This document shows positions 43,517 through 51,688 of a stretch of DNA of 64,000 bases, piece by piece. Numbering within the stretch: position 1 is the first letter of the stretch; every line of letters begins with the position of its first letter. Both the position numbers and the translations under genes were made by a program. The notes below the pieces were generated by a model that saw only the letters and a list, made by a program, of their open reading frames with translations, did not search any database and was not told the DNA's origin. The DNA is from DASUPK01 sp963695805 (GTDB lineage: Bacteria > Actinomycetota > Thermoleophilia > Solirubrobacterales > 70-9). Location: contig CAVOHV010000001.1 in assembly GCA_963695805.1 (NCBI GenBank), positions 128,018 through 192,017 on the forward strand. The letters run 5' to 3'.

Positions 43517-44317
43517 ATGACTCGCAGAACCGGCATTGCCTCCGTGCTCGCCACGCTCGCCGGGATTGCGCTGGGGACGATCAGTTCGCCCGCCTCGGCT
43601 GCGGTGACGATCGGCAACGGACTTCAGGGCACACCAGACAACATGCTGGGCATCACATTCCTCTGCAGCGTGAGCAACCGCTGCACAGTCTCTCAGGTCG
43701 AGCAGCAGGCGCCGTTTACGCCTGCGGGGGGCCTGCTGGCACCGAGCGACGGGGTCGTGGTCCGCTGGCGGATCAAGGTCGGCGACACCGGCCCGGTGGC
43801 GCTGCGGGTGATCCGGCGGCCCAAGCCGCTGATCGAGGCGAGCACCGGCGCCGGGACCAGCCCCACGGTCACCCCCGCGGCAGACCAGACCACGACCTTC
43901 GAGGTGAGGCTGCCGATCTTCACCGGCAACGCCATAGGGATCGACTGCTGCGGTGGCAACCCAATTGCCGCGTTCGACAGCACCTCCAACGGCTCGGATG
44001 TTCAATGGGGCTGGGACCCGGCGCTCCTTGACAACGCTCTGGCTAGGGACCCCTTCGACTTCGGCGGCTCCCAGCTACTGATCAACGCCGACATCGAGCC
44101 CGACGCGGACGGCGACGGCTTCGGCGACGAGACCCAGGACCAATGCCCCACCATCCAGGGACCGTGCCCTGTCTCTCCCATGCCCTCCCCCACGGCCTCA
44201 GTGACGGGCCAGCGTGCCGCAGCCCTCAAGAGGTGCAAGCAGACGGCAAAGAAGAAGGACTGGACGAAGAAGAGGCTCAGGAAGTGCAAGCAGAAGGCGA
44301 ACCTCTTGCCGGTCTAG
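43517..44317 (+). CDS. Secreted protein with TSP3-like calcium motif
   Basis: 266 aa. Signal peptide ASVLATLAGIALGTISSPAS then ASAAV. Beta-rich domain with paired cysteines (FLCSVSNRCTVSQVEQQAPF, IGIDCCGGNPIAAF), a thrombospondin-type-3-like Ca2+ loop DADGDGFGDETQDQCP near residue 195, a Pro/Ser linker and a very basic Cys-containing end (RCKQTAKKKDWTKKRLRKCK). Extracellular, possibly wall-associated; function unknown. Confidence 0.8.
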   Translation: MTRRTGIASVLATLAGIALGTISSPASAAVTIGNGLQGTPDNMLGITFLCSVSNRCTVSQVEQQAPFTPAGGLLAPSDGVVVRWRIKVGDTGPVALRVIRRPKPLIEASTGAGTSPTVTPAADQTTTFEVRLPIFTGNAIGIDCCGGNPIAAFDSTSNGSDVQWGWDPALLDNALARDPFDFGGSQLLINADIEPDADGDGFGDETQDQCPTIQGPCPVSPMPSPTASVTGQRAAALKRCKQTAKKKDWTKKRLRKCKQKANLLPV

Positions 44318-44341
44318 TGATAGGACTCACTTATCCCCCCA

Positions 44342-44395
44342 GCGCCGTCGAAGGTGGCCGCGCTGGCTGGCTGGAGTACGGAGAGGCCCTCGCGC
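44342..44395 (+). repeat. Dispersed repeat R3, copy 2
   Basis: GCGCCGTCGAAGGTGGCC, then GGCTGGCTGGAGTACGGAG. Upstream of the secreted protein gene at 44579. Confidence 0.6.
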
Positions 44396-44436
44396 TTCAA
44401 GCCGGGGGCCTTCTCTTTCGCCCACTGCGCTCGGAC

Positions 44437-44516
44437 TGCTGCTTTGCATGGAAAGCAGTGGTCCGTGTTTTGGCCGCGAGATACTGCGTGGACGTTGTCG
44501 CAGGAGAACTCGGTAT
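44437..44516 (+). repeat. Palindrome A and degenerate cassette head
   Basis: GCTGCTTTGCATGGAAAGC, then GCGAGATACTGCGTGGACG and TTGTCGCAGGAGAACTC: the start codon has become TTG and no NTF2 body follows. The next gene begins 63 bp downstream. Confidence 0.65.
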
Positions 44517-44578
44517 TGGCGTCTTCGTACAGAAGTGGGACCATCGTGGAGCCACCTCACGAAAGAGGGAGAAGGTGG

Positions 44579-45205
44579 ATGCGTAGAGCGGTCGTTGCGG
44601 CTGTTCTGTCAATGATTCTGCTGGTCGTCGGCTCGGCCACCACGGGCACCGTCGGCGCCCAGGCGCCAGGTTGCCTGCCCACCTCCGACCGGACGGTCGG
44701 ACCGCACGGCTTCCCCGGTCTCGGGATCAAGCGGATTGCGCCGGTCTATACGGATGCGCTTCAGTTTGCACTGAGCTTGGGCCGGGGCTTTAGTCCTGGG
44801 GAGGCTCAGCACGAGGCAGATGCGCTGAACAGCGAGGGGTTCGTCTCGGCGATCAACCAGCGCTACTTCGGAAAGAAGCAAAAGACCAGGGGTGATGGGG
44901 GCGTCTCCGTGGCGTACCAGCTGGGATCGCCCGAGCAGGCGCAGGCTCAGTTGAACCGCGACCTGGCGAACTTTCAGCGGGTACAAGGTCCCTGGAAACG
45001 GTTCACGGTACCCGCCATTCCCGGCTCCCAGGGGCTGCGCAAGAAGATTGATGGCGGCGGCGCCAGCAACGTGCTCTTCACCGATGGCGACTACTCCTAC
45101 GTGGTGGGCAGGTTCGTGGTGCGCGGCGGAACCGGCGCAAAGCAGGCAACTAACGCCGCCACCAAGCTCTACAACCGCGTCCATGGCGCCGCCGTCTGCG
45201 CCTAG
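44579..45205 (+). CDS. Secreted hypothetical protein
   Basis: 208 aa from ATG 44579 (AGAGGGAGAAGGTGG upstream). Signal peptide VVAAVLSMILLVVGSATTGT. The mature protein has FPGLGIKRIAPVYTDALQFA, QLGSPEQAQAQLNRDLANFQ and VLFTDGDYSYVVGRFVVRGG; two cysteines (CLPTS and the C-terminal VCA) could pair. Not recognised. Confidence 0.75.
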   Translation: MRRAVVAAVLSMILLVVGSATTGTVGAQAPGCLPTSDRTVGPHGFPGLGIKRIAPVYTDALQFALSLGRGFSPGEAQHEADALNSEGFVSAINQRYFGKKQKTRGDGGVSVAYQLGSPEQAQAQLNRDLANFQRVQGPWKRFTVPAIPGSQGLRKKIDGGGASNVLFTDGDYSYVVGRFVVRGGTGAKQATNAATKLYNRVHGAAVCA

Positions 45206-45330
45206 GCTCCTGAGAGTTCCGACCTTCCGCGTTCCGCGCTGCCTTTGACAGCGGCAAGGCCAACGACTCAGCCTCCAAGTGCGAGGTCGAGTAAGCCGCC
45301 GGCCTGCGGGGGGTAGCGGCTCGGTACCGC

Positions 45331-45374
45331 TTTGGACGAAAAGCAGCACCCGTCCGAGAGATACTGGGCGGGCG
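45331..45374 (+). promoter_or_regulatory. Palindrome B and cassette head in front of a non-NTF2 gene
   Basis: GCTTTGGACGAAAAGCAGC, then GAGAGATACTGGGCGGGCG and ATGGCGCTGAAG. This is the same module that precedes NTF2 genes, here driving a membrane protein gene. Confidence 0.6.
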
Positions 45375-45791
45375 ATGGCGCTGAAGAAGATCGGTCTCGT
45401 CACCGCCTCGGCCCTCTGCGCGATCAACCTCTGGACTGGGGCGCCGCTCTTCGCGGTCTGGGTCGGATCCAAGGCCCAGGGCAACCTCAACAACCTGAGC
45501 ATGACGGCGGTCTTCTCGGTGATCGTCGTGCTCGCCGCGCTCGTCTTCCTGCTCGCCTGGGCGCTCACCTGGATCAATGCCAAGTACGACGACCTCACCG
45601 GGCGTCACCCCGAGGCTCGCCACACCTCGCCCTGGCTGCGCAGCATGCGCGACGAGCGCGAGGAGGACGTGCGGCAGAAGTTCGGGATCAGCCCTGTCGA
45701 GCGGGTGGTGGTCGTCTCAGTCGTCGCGTGCGTGCTTGCCTTCGAGGTCTGGTTCTTCTTCTTCGCCGGCTCCTCGCTGCCGAACCAGTGA
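45375..45791 (+). CDS. Three-helix membrane protein
   Basis: 138 aa, start fixed by the head module. Helices LVTASALCAINLWTGAPLFA, AVFSVIVVLAALVFLLAWAL and VVVVSVVACVLAFEVWFFFF; cytosolic loop NAKYDDLTGRHPEARHTSPW. No ribosome binding site. Function unknown. Confidence 0.72.
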   Translation: MALKKIGLVTASALCAINLWTGAPLFAVWVGSKAQGNLNNLSMTAVFSVIVVLAALVFLLAWALTWINAKYDDLTGRHPEARHTSPWLRSMRDEREEDVRQKFGISPVERVVVVSVVACVLAFEVWFFFFAGSSLPNQ

Positions 45792-45876
45792 GCCAGTGGG
45801 GAAGCCGAGGCCGTTTTTAGTCCGCGCTACCGCTTTGCATGAAAGGGGCACTCTGCCGCGAGATACTGCGTGGGCG

Positions 45877-46293
45877 ATGTCGGAGGAGAACGTCGAGATC
45901 GTGCGGGCCCTCTTCGAGGCGTGGAACGCCGGCGACATGGATGCCTTTCGTGAGCTGTACGACCCGGACGCCATCATGCGGATGGCTGAGAATTGGCCGG
46001 AGCCGGGGCCGTACTTCGGCAGGGACGCGATCATGCGCGAGTTCGAGCAGTTGCGCCAGACGTGGGACGCCGACGCCGCTGAACCGATCGGTGACTTCAT
46101 CGACGTTGGCGACCGAGTTGCCGTGAGGCACATCTGGCGTGGCGCAGGCCAGGGTCCTGAAGCTGAGGTGGAGTTGACGGCCATCTGGACGGTCCGCAAG
46201 GGCAGCATCCTCGCCGCGGAGTATTTCCGCGACTACGCGGAGGCGCTCGAAAACCTGGGGCTGTCAGAGCAAGACGCTCACGCCGGCTCCTGA
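45877..46293 (+). CDS. SnoaL/NTF2-like protein (cassette type, read-through tail)
   Basis: 138 aa: MSEENVEIVRALFEAWNAGD, PEPGPYFGRDAIMREFEQLR, DVGDRVAVRHIWRGAGQGPE. The tail reads ALENLGLSEQDAHAGS: the usual stop after SE is CAA here, so translation continues 8 codons to TGA. Head GCGAGATACTGCGTGGGCG, with palindrome A variant GCTTTGCATGAAAGG just upstream. Confidence 0.82.
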   Translation: MSEENVEIVRALFEAWNAGDMDAFRELYDPDAIMRMAENWPEPGPYFGRDAIMREFEQLRQTWDADAAEPIGDFIDVGDRVAVRHIWRGAGQGPEAEVELTAIWTVRKGSILAAEYFRDYAEALENLGLSEQDAHAGS

Positions 46294-46316
46294 GCCTGCG
46301 AGATACTGCGTGGGCG

Positions 46317-46736
46317 ATGTCGGAGGAGAACGTCGAGATCGTGCGCCAAGTCAACGAAGCGTTTCAGCGTGGGTTGGAGCATGGCGATCCGGGGGCCATA
46401 TTTGATCCCGGCCTGCTCGCCGACGATTGGGAGTGGGTGCTGGTAACCCCGTTTGAGGGGAAGTCGGTCTGGACGGGCCGCCAGGAGTTCGTCGAGTTCT
46501 TGCGTCTCTGGATGGGCGAGTTCGAGGACTATTCGGTTCGGTTCGAGGAACCGATCGACGCGGGCGATGACCGAGTAGTCTTCATCTATCGCCAGCGTGC
46601 GACCGGCAAGGGAAGCGGCATCCCCGTTGAAATGCACGGGGGCATGATCAGCGAGCTGCGGGATGGTCGGGTGATTAGGACGACGAACTACTTCGACCAC
46701 GCCGAGGCCCTCGAAGCAGCCGGGCTGTCGGAGTAG
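46317..46736 (+). CDS. SnoaL/NTF2-like protein (cassette type)
   Basis: 139 aa: MSEENVEIVRQVNEAFQRGL, DDWEWVLVTPFEGKSVWTGR, DRVVFIYRQRATGKGSGIPV, ending EALEAAGLSE. Its own head (CGAGATACTGCGTGGGCG) starts 7 bp after the previous stop, so it has a separate putative promoter despite being adjacent to the previous cassette. Confidence 0.84.
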   Translation: MSEENVEIVRQVNEAFQRGLEHGDPGAIFDPGLLADDWEWVLVTPFEGKSVWTGRQEFVEFLRLWMGEFEDYSVRFEEPIDAGDDRVVFIYRQRATGKGSGIPVEMHGGMISELRDGRVIRTTNYFDHAEALEAAGLSE

Positions 46737-46840
46737 GCAAAGCATCAGACCTCAAAGGTCTTGATCTGGATCGGTCGGTTGCGCTTCTCGGCCTTGGCGG
46801 GCGAACTCATGCGAGACCCCGACTCTGGATCAAATCCCCT

Positions 46841-47008
46841 GCTGGTGAATCTGTTGCCGATGTCGCCACCTCGGGACCTCCGTCGCCCTGCTCCTGGCCC
46901 GTGTGGCGGAGGTTCGCGTGGAGTGGTCCTGCGAACCCGGGTTAGCAAATCCTAATGAGCGCGGTGGTCGGAAGCACGCACTCCAGGAGCGCTGCTTTGC
47001 ATGGAAGC
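46841..47008 (+). repeat. Dispersed repeat R4, copy 2
   Basis: Shares GATGTCGCCACC, GGTTCGCGTGGAG, GGTCCTGCGAAC, GGGTTAGCAAATCCTAAT and GGAAGCACGCACTCCAGGAG with 21331-21496, and also ends in palindrome A. Both copies directly follow an NTF2 array. Confidence 0.7.
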
Positions 47009-47036
47009 AGTTACTCGGTTGGCCGCGCCGGCCAGC

Positions 47037-47834
47037 TCAGACGGCCGTCGACGCGGGCGCGGCCGAGTCGTACATCTTCGCGTCGTGCGAGCAGAGGATC
47101 TCGACCTCGCCGCCGTGCTCGCGCTGCAGCTCGCGGAGGCGGTCCTGGTTGGCGTGCCGAGCCTCGCCGTCCTGCTGGTTGAACGTCTGGAACAGGCGCA
47201 TGCCGGGCGGGCAGCGGCGCGGGGTCTCGATCTCGCCGTTGAAGAAGAAAGCGTCGCCGGCGTGGAGCAGCCAGCGGTCCGAGGTGTTGATCGCAACGCC
47301 GCAGTGCCCCCGGGTGTGCCCGGGCAGCGGGATCAGGGCGATCTCGGCGTCGAGGCCGGGGATCACGCGGATGCTCTCGAAGCCGAACCAAGTGTCGCCG
47401 CCCGCCCCGTACTCGACCCAGTTCGGGTTGTGGCCCCACTGCTCGCTCAGGTAGCGCTGGCGCTCCGCCCAGCCGGACGGGGCCTTGGCGGCCGCAAGCT
47501 CGCTCGCGAACAGGTGAACCTCGGCGCCGGGGAAGTCCCCGATCCCGCCCGCGTGGTCCACGTCGAGATGGGTGGCGACGATGTGGCGGACGTCCTTCGG
47601 AACGTGTCCCAGCGCCTCGATCTGTCGAATGGCGGTCTCGTCCTCGATCAGCCGCGGGCGGACCATGTCACGGAAGGGGTGGCCGAGCCGCTTGGGGTTG
47701 GCGACGTCACCCAGGCCGTACCCGGTGTCCACCAGGACGAGCTCGCCGCCGGCCTCGATCAGCAGGCAGTGGGCGACGATCCTCGCCCTGAGACCTCCCT
47801 CCCCGACCAGCAGGGGCCCTGCGAACGGGCACAT
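47037..47834 (-). CDS. MBL-fold metallo-hydrolase (lactonase-like)
   Basis: 265 aa. Metal-binding HxHxDH-type motif as IVATHLDVDHAGGIGDFPGA, further ligands LIPLPGHTRGHCGVAI and WLLHAGDAFFFNGEIETP: the AHL-lactonase-like branch of the superfamily. ATG 47834 starts at MCPFAGPLLVG; the same frame upstream encodes IEVRHINCGT, the normal family N-terminus, but has no ATG/GTG/TTG before a stop, so the 5' end may have been altered. Predicted cytosolic hydrolase of lactones or related esters. Confidence 0.87.
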   Translation of the reverse strand: MCPFAGPLLVGEGGLRARIVAHCLLIEAGGELVLVDTGYGLGDVANPKRLGHPFRDMVRPRLIEDETAIRQIEALGHVPKDVRHIVATHLDVDHAGGIGDFPGAEVHLFASELAAAKAPSGWAERQRYLSEQWGHNPNWVEYGAGGDTWFGFESIRVIPGLDAEIALIPLPGHTRGHCGVAINTSDRWLLHAGDAFFFNGEIETPRRCPPGMRLFQTFNQQDGEARHANQDRLRELQREHGGEVEILCSHDAKMYDSAAPASTAV

Positions 47835-47884
47835 CGTTCCGCAGTTGATGTGGCGGACCTCGATGCACCCGAGGCTATTCGACG

Positions 47885-48021
47885 GCCTACGTCGAAGGCC
47901 GCTTGAACCGGAACTTGAACGTCGAGGGGGTCTGGTGGACGTTCCCGATCCCGCCCGGACTCGCCCAGTAGCACTCAGGGACCGCGCCGCAGCCCTCGAA
48001 GCCGCCGGGCTGCGGGAGTAG
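47885..48021 (+). pseudogene. Cassette tail remnant
   Basis: Ends RDRAAALEAAGLRE and stop (GAAGCCGCCGGGCTGCGGG then AGTAG). The preceding codons are not clearly NTF2-like. No palindrome follows within 100 bp. Confidence 0.5.
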
Positions 48022-48163
48022 GCGTCACCCTGGGCTACTGACGCTCCCAGTCGTGGGCGCCCTCGGTCCTACCCCCGGCGCCGTACGCGCAAGATCCGCC
48101 CACCGGCCGACGACAGTCGACCTCCCGGCGCCGAACATGGAGGGCCCGATGAAAGGAGCCTCG

Positions 48164-48361
48164 ATGCTCGCGAGCCTAAAGTCACGACTTGCCCTGTTCG
48201 TCGCGATTCTCGCCTTCGCCGCCTTTGGTGCCGTCCCGGCCGCGTCGGCACACCACCGGTGCCACCGTCACCACCACCATCACTGCATCCCGCAGCACAA
48301 CGGCGGGGACCACGATGCCGACAACAACGGTGGGCCCAGCGACGGCGACGGCGGCGTCTAG
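48164..48361 (+). CDS. Secreted His-rich peptide
   Basis: 65 aa from ATG 48164 (AAAGGAGCCTCG upstream; in-frame ATGs at 48137 and 48149). Signal peptide ALFVAILAFAAFGAVPAASA; mature HHRCHRHHHHHCIPQHNGGD then an Asp/Asn/Gly tail. Probable metal-binding exported peptide, parallel to the one at 25512. Confidence 0.68.
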   Translation: MLASLKSRLALFVAILAFAAFGAVPAASAHHRCHRHHHHHCIPQHNGGDHDADNNGGPSDGDGGV

Positions 48362-48420
48362 CCCTCTGAGAACGCTTACGAAGACACGATCGACACCTCG
48401 AAGATGCCGGGGGGTGAAAA

Positions 48421-48651
48421 ATGAAGACGCGGATGATGCGGAAGGTCGCGGTGCTGCTGACAGGTTCGGCCCTTGCCCTTTCCCTCCCCGTCGCAAGCTC
48501 TGTCGCCAATCAAGGCGGCGTGCCGAACGGCGGTGTCGGAAGCGGCAAGACGTGCAAGCAAAAGGGAAAGGGCACGAAGAAGTCCATCAGCCCGCTCCCG
48601 AGCCAAGCTCAGCATCGGGGCAGCAAGTGCGGCTTCCACAAGAACGACTGA
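48421..48651 (+). CDS. Small secreted basic protein
   Basis: 76 aa. Signal peptide KVAVLLTGSALALSLPVASS; mature part Gly/Lys-rich with two cysteines (GKTCKQKGKGTKKS, SKCGFHKND). Follows the His-rich peptide gene by 59 bp. Unknown function. Confidence 0.65.
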   Translation: MKTRMMRKVAVLLTGSALALSLPVASSVANQGGVPNGGVGSGKTCKQKGKGTKKSISPLPSQAQHRGSKCGFHKND

Positions 48652-48737
48652 CGGGTTAGCTATTCCGTCGGGAATCGGGGCGCTCCCAGGGGCGCCCCGG
48701 CTTCCATCCCGCGGAGGAGCGGCCCTTCGTAGGAGCC

Positions 48738-48800
48738 GCCAGAGCAGGCCGTGCCGGCTGGCCGGAGTACGGAGAGTCCCAATCGAGGGCTTCTTCGCGT
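48738..48800 (+). repeat. Dispersed repeat R3, copy 3
   Basis: GCCGGCTGGCCGGAGTACGG then GCTTCTTCGCG; the last part is also near copy 1 (19046). Ends 15 bp before the next gene. Confidence 0.55.
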
Positions 48801-48815
48801 TAGGGTCGCCTCGTC

Positions 48816-49427
48816 GTGCGACGGGCCCTAATCCTGATCCTCGGACTGCTCCTCCTCGGGTTGCTCCTCGTCCGTGGCCTGGCGGGACCGCAGCCGCTCG
48901 CAGCCGGTGCGACGACGTGTGGAGAGGAGCGATGGCCGGTGAAGACGCTCTCGGACCCGCGGGAGAAGCTGGTCAACTACAAGCCACACGACTCCTCGAT
49001 CGGCAGGCTCGGGAAGAAGCCCCATCCGCACGTCGGGCCAAACACCAAGCGGATCGAGGGAGTGGAGACGACCAACTACCGGGTGGCGGCGCGGTTGGTT
49101 GAGATGAAGCTCGAGGACGACCGTGACATCCACCTGGTGGTGTCGGTCCCGAGCGCACCCTCGAAGACGATGATCGTGGAGTTCCCCGATACCACTTGCA
49201 ACGGCGCCTCGAGCTCACCGAAGAAAGCGAAGATGAGGCGCGCCCGCTCCGCACTCATCGCCGCCTGCGGTCAGCCCTCCTCCAGCCACTTCACCGATCT
49301 CAGTGGCAGGGCCACCGTCACCGGGGTCGGCTTCTTCGACATTCCGCACGGCCAGACGGGAATCGCACCGAATGCGATCGAGCTGCATCCGGTCTTGAAG
49401 TTCTCGGCAGCGAGCTGCTCCCGCTAG
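48816..49427 (+). CDS. Secreted conserved actinobacterial protein
   Basis: 203 aa, GTG start. Signal/anchor ALILILGLLLLGLLLVRGLA; mature domain CGEERWPVKTLSDPREKLVN, TTNYRVAARLVEMKLEDDRD then IHLVVSVPSAPSKTMIVEFP, and GVGFFDIPHGQTGIAPNAIE then LHPVLKF. The block VKTLSD...ARLVEMK.EDD.DIHLV...GQTG.APN.IELHPVL is a known uncharacterised actinobacterial family; function unassigned. Confidence 0.78.
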   Translation: MRRALILILGLLLLGLLLVRGLAGPQPLAAGATTCGEERWPVKTLSDPREKLVNYKPHDSSIGRLGKKPHPHVGPNTKRIEGVETTNYRVAARLVEMKLEDDRDIHLVVSVPSAPSKTMIVEFPDTTCNGASSSPKKAKMRRARSALIAACGQPSSSHFTDLSGRATVTGVGFFDIPHGQTGIAPNAIELHPVLKFSAASCSR

Positions 49428-49528
49428 CCGCCTGTGGTGGCCCAGGGGGATTGCTTACTGGAAGTTAGCGCCGATCCCAAATGTCGTGTTTACGCAGCTT
49501 GCTACCCGGCGAGGCTGTGAGTTGCCCT

Positions 49529-49892
49529 ACTCCGACAGCCCGGCGGCTTTGCGTTGCGTCTCGGTCGAAGTACTCCTCGCCGTACTGCTGAAGTCCCGGC
49601 TACTTCTTCCTCAGGTCGCCGAGAGGCCCCGGTGACGGCATCTCTGTGCTCGGCGCATCTCGCCGGGCCTTCTGCGCCTCATATCTACGGCCACCCCGAA
49701 GACGCTTCCGCTCACTTCGGCGGTCCCGCCGTCGGGCCAACCTCTCCCTCAGCTTCATGGCAGATCTCCCTTCATCGAGCCTGCCTCGGGGTGACCCTAG
49801 ATCAGTACGTCGGTGGTGTCCAGACTCGCGGGCTGACCGGAGAGATAACCGGCACCTTCTCCTCCGACATCGCCCACGCAGTATCTCGCCTG
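49529..49892 (-). pseudogene. Cassette head and tail on the minus strand, NTF2 body lost
   Basis: Head at 49873-49892: GGCGAGATACTGCGTGGGCG then MSEEKVPVISPVSPRVW, stopping early. About 290 bp downstream the tail ETQRKAAGLSE and stop (GCCGCCGGGCTGTCGG, AGTAG) is at 49529-49560. The interval has no NTF2-like coding, so the body has been deleted or replaced. Confidence 0.6.
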
Positions 49893-49893
49893 A

Positions 49894-50067
49894 CTACTGT
49901 CTACGGGCGTAGACCCCCAGCGCGTACTGGACCGCGACCAGCACCAGTACAAGCGCGAAAAGCACCCAGGCACCACCGGTGACCAACTGGACGATGATCA
50001 GGGCGAAGATCAGCGCCGACAAGATCAGCAGCCACGTTCGCCATGGCTGCGGATACCCCTTGTACAT
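49894..50067 (-). CDS. Small two-helix membrane protein
   Basis: 57 aa: MYKGYPQPWRTWLLILSALI then FALIIVQLVTGGAWVLFALV and LVLVAVQYALGVYARRQ. Its stop lies right beside the head module of the downstream cassette. Too short for most gene callers, but clearly hydrophobic and in frame throughout. Confidence 0.6.
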   Translation of the reverse strand: MYKGYPQPWRTWLLILSALIFALIIVQLVTGGAWVLFALVLVLVAVQYALGVYARRQ

Positions 50068-50270
50068 CGGCCAAGGCTACTTGCGATGAGCGAAGTTGAA
50101 CGCTTGGAGCCAATACGGACGAGCTTCTGGCGTCCACGCTGCGGTGGCCCGCACCACGTTGACCGCTGCCGGGCGTCGAGGTAGGCGGTGGAGATCACCG
50201 CTTCGCAGGTCGAGCCGTTCGACCTTCCAGTCGCGTTCCTCTCCGTCCTCCGCTTCCTCCTCCCCCTCCC

Positions 50271-51221
50271 CTACGAGCAGGGCAGGTCGCGGAGGTCGGT
50301 CGGCTGGTAGCTGGCGTCCTGGCTGACGATCTTCGCCTCCCAGGGATTGAGGCCCGGACAGTTGGCCGTCACCGGGCCGTAGAACCAAGAGCCGTCCAAC
50401 ACCTTCAAGCCCGTCACCGACCCGGTGATGCTGGTGCCGCCGTCACCGAGCCGGAAGGGGAACCCCTGCCCTTCGACCAGCAGCCGGTCCACCGTCACGG
50501 GTCCCTTATTGCCGTTGTGCGGCTCGCCGTCATAGAAGAAGGGGGAGGTTCCGAAACAGCCGGTCGTCCTCATGTCGATGGTGACGTTGTGGACCGTCAA
50601 GCCATCACCGAAGTAGCCCTGGATCCCGTCGCCATGCCAGTCACCGCAGGGTTCGGGCGGGATGATCTTCGCGAACGAGTCCTCGATTGTTACCGGGCCG
50701 CAGCCCGAGACTCGGAAGCCCTCCGAGCGTCCCTCGATCTTCACCCCGCGAGCCGTATAGCCACCGTCGCCAATCGCGCCCTCTTGAAAGTTGCCGCCTG
50801 CGTGATCCGGGGCAATCATCGACACGTCCTCTAGTAGCAACCGCGGAAAACACCCACTGTTGTTATTGGAAATCAGGCCGCCCTGAAACTCGACTCGGCG
50901 AACGGTGACGTTGTTCGCCTTGACGAGCAGGTCCGCGCCCTTCGTGAACCGCACGTCTTGAATCACCGCGCCGGGGGTCGTCACCTCCATCGTTGTCGAG
51001 CGAGTCGTGGAGGGCATCCAGCCGGGGGGAACCCCCGTGTTGGAGGGATTCGACCACGGCGCCGTCGGGGGCGGCTTGTTCGCCACTGACGATGATGTGG
51101 AGCCACTGGAGTCGCCATCGGAATCACCCCCTGAGACTGCCAAGGTGATCGCAACGATCGCGGTGATCAGGAGTACGACCGCCGCACCGACCAGCACAAC
51201 GCGGGGGATTTTGATCGTCAA
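50271..51221 (-). CDS. Membrane-anchored right-handed beta-helix protein
   Basis: 316 aa, apparent TTG start at 51221. Anchor helix VVLVGAAVVLLITAIVAITL, a Ser/Pro linker, then repeated short beta strands with Val/Ile and Asn/Gly turns: GAVIQDVRFTKGADLLVKAN, NVTVRRVEFQGGLISNNNSG, CGPVTIEDSFAKI, LTVHNVTIDMRTTGC, typical of pectate-lyase-like parallel beta-helices. Possibly polysaccharide-binding or -cleaving at the cell surface; no catalytic Asp/Arg set identified. Confidence 0.8.
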   Translation of the reverse strand: MTIKIPRVVLVGAAVVLLITAIVAITLAVSGGDSDGDSSGSTSSSVANKPPPTAPWSNPSNTGVPPGWMPSTTRSTTMEVTTPGAVIQDVRFTKGADLLVKANNVTVRRVEFQGGLISNNNSGCFPRLLLEDVSMIAPDHAGGNFQEGAIGDGGYTARGVKIEGRSEGFRVSGCGPVTIEDSFAKIIPPEPCGDWHGDGIQGYFGDGLTVHNVTIDMRTTGCFGTSPFFYDGEPHNGNKGPVTVDRLLVEGQGFPFRLGDGGTSITGSVTGLKVLDGSWFYGPVTANCPGLNPWEAKIVSQDASYQPTDLRDLPCS

Positions 51222-51688
51222 CCCGCGTTGACCCTATCCGCCGGAGTGGGCGGTGAATAGAGGCACGAGCAAGCGATCCACGATCCTCCACAGGGGGACC
51301 TGGGAGGCGGGCGACCCCCAAAAAAAGAGAAAAAACACCCCCGCCAACCGACCATAGGGTTTCGCGAATTGCAGGAAAGCCCACCTGAATAGTGGGAAAG
51401 GCCCTAGGTGCCCGCGCGGGATCCTCTCAGACGCGCTCTGCGCCGTTCTCCCGGCCCACGATTTCCGCCCATCGGGGCAGGGGATTCACACCTGAGCCGC
51501 ATCCAGGGCCTTACGAGGCCGTACAGCGGCCCGTTTTGCCGACCCCGCCACCGGGGCCACCGCCGCTCGATCCGGCGACGAGGAGATTCCTGGATGACGA
51601 GGCCGACCTGGTGGATCTCAGCGAAGCCGGGAGGCGGTAGCCAACCCCGCCGAGGGCCTAGGACTTGATCTAGCGTGGTTTCGCGTCT
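51222..51688. other. Intergenic, no supported gene
   Basis: Contains an A-run (CCCCCAAAAAAAGAGAAAAA near 51315), unusual in this GC-rich DNA. ORFs here are Pro/Arg-rich and lack start signals. Confidence 0.45.
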
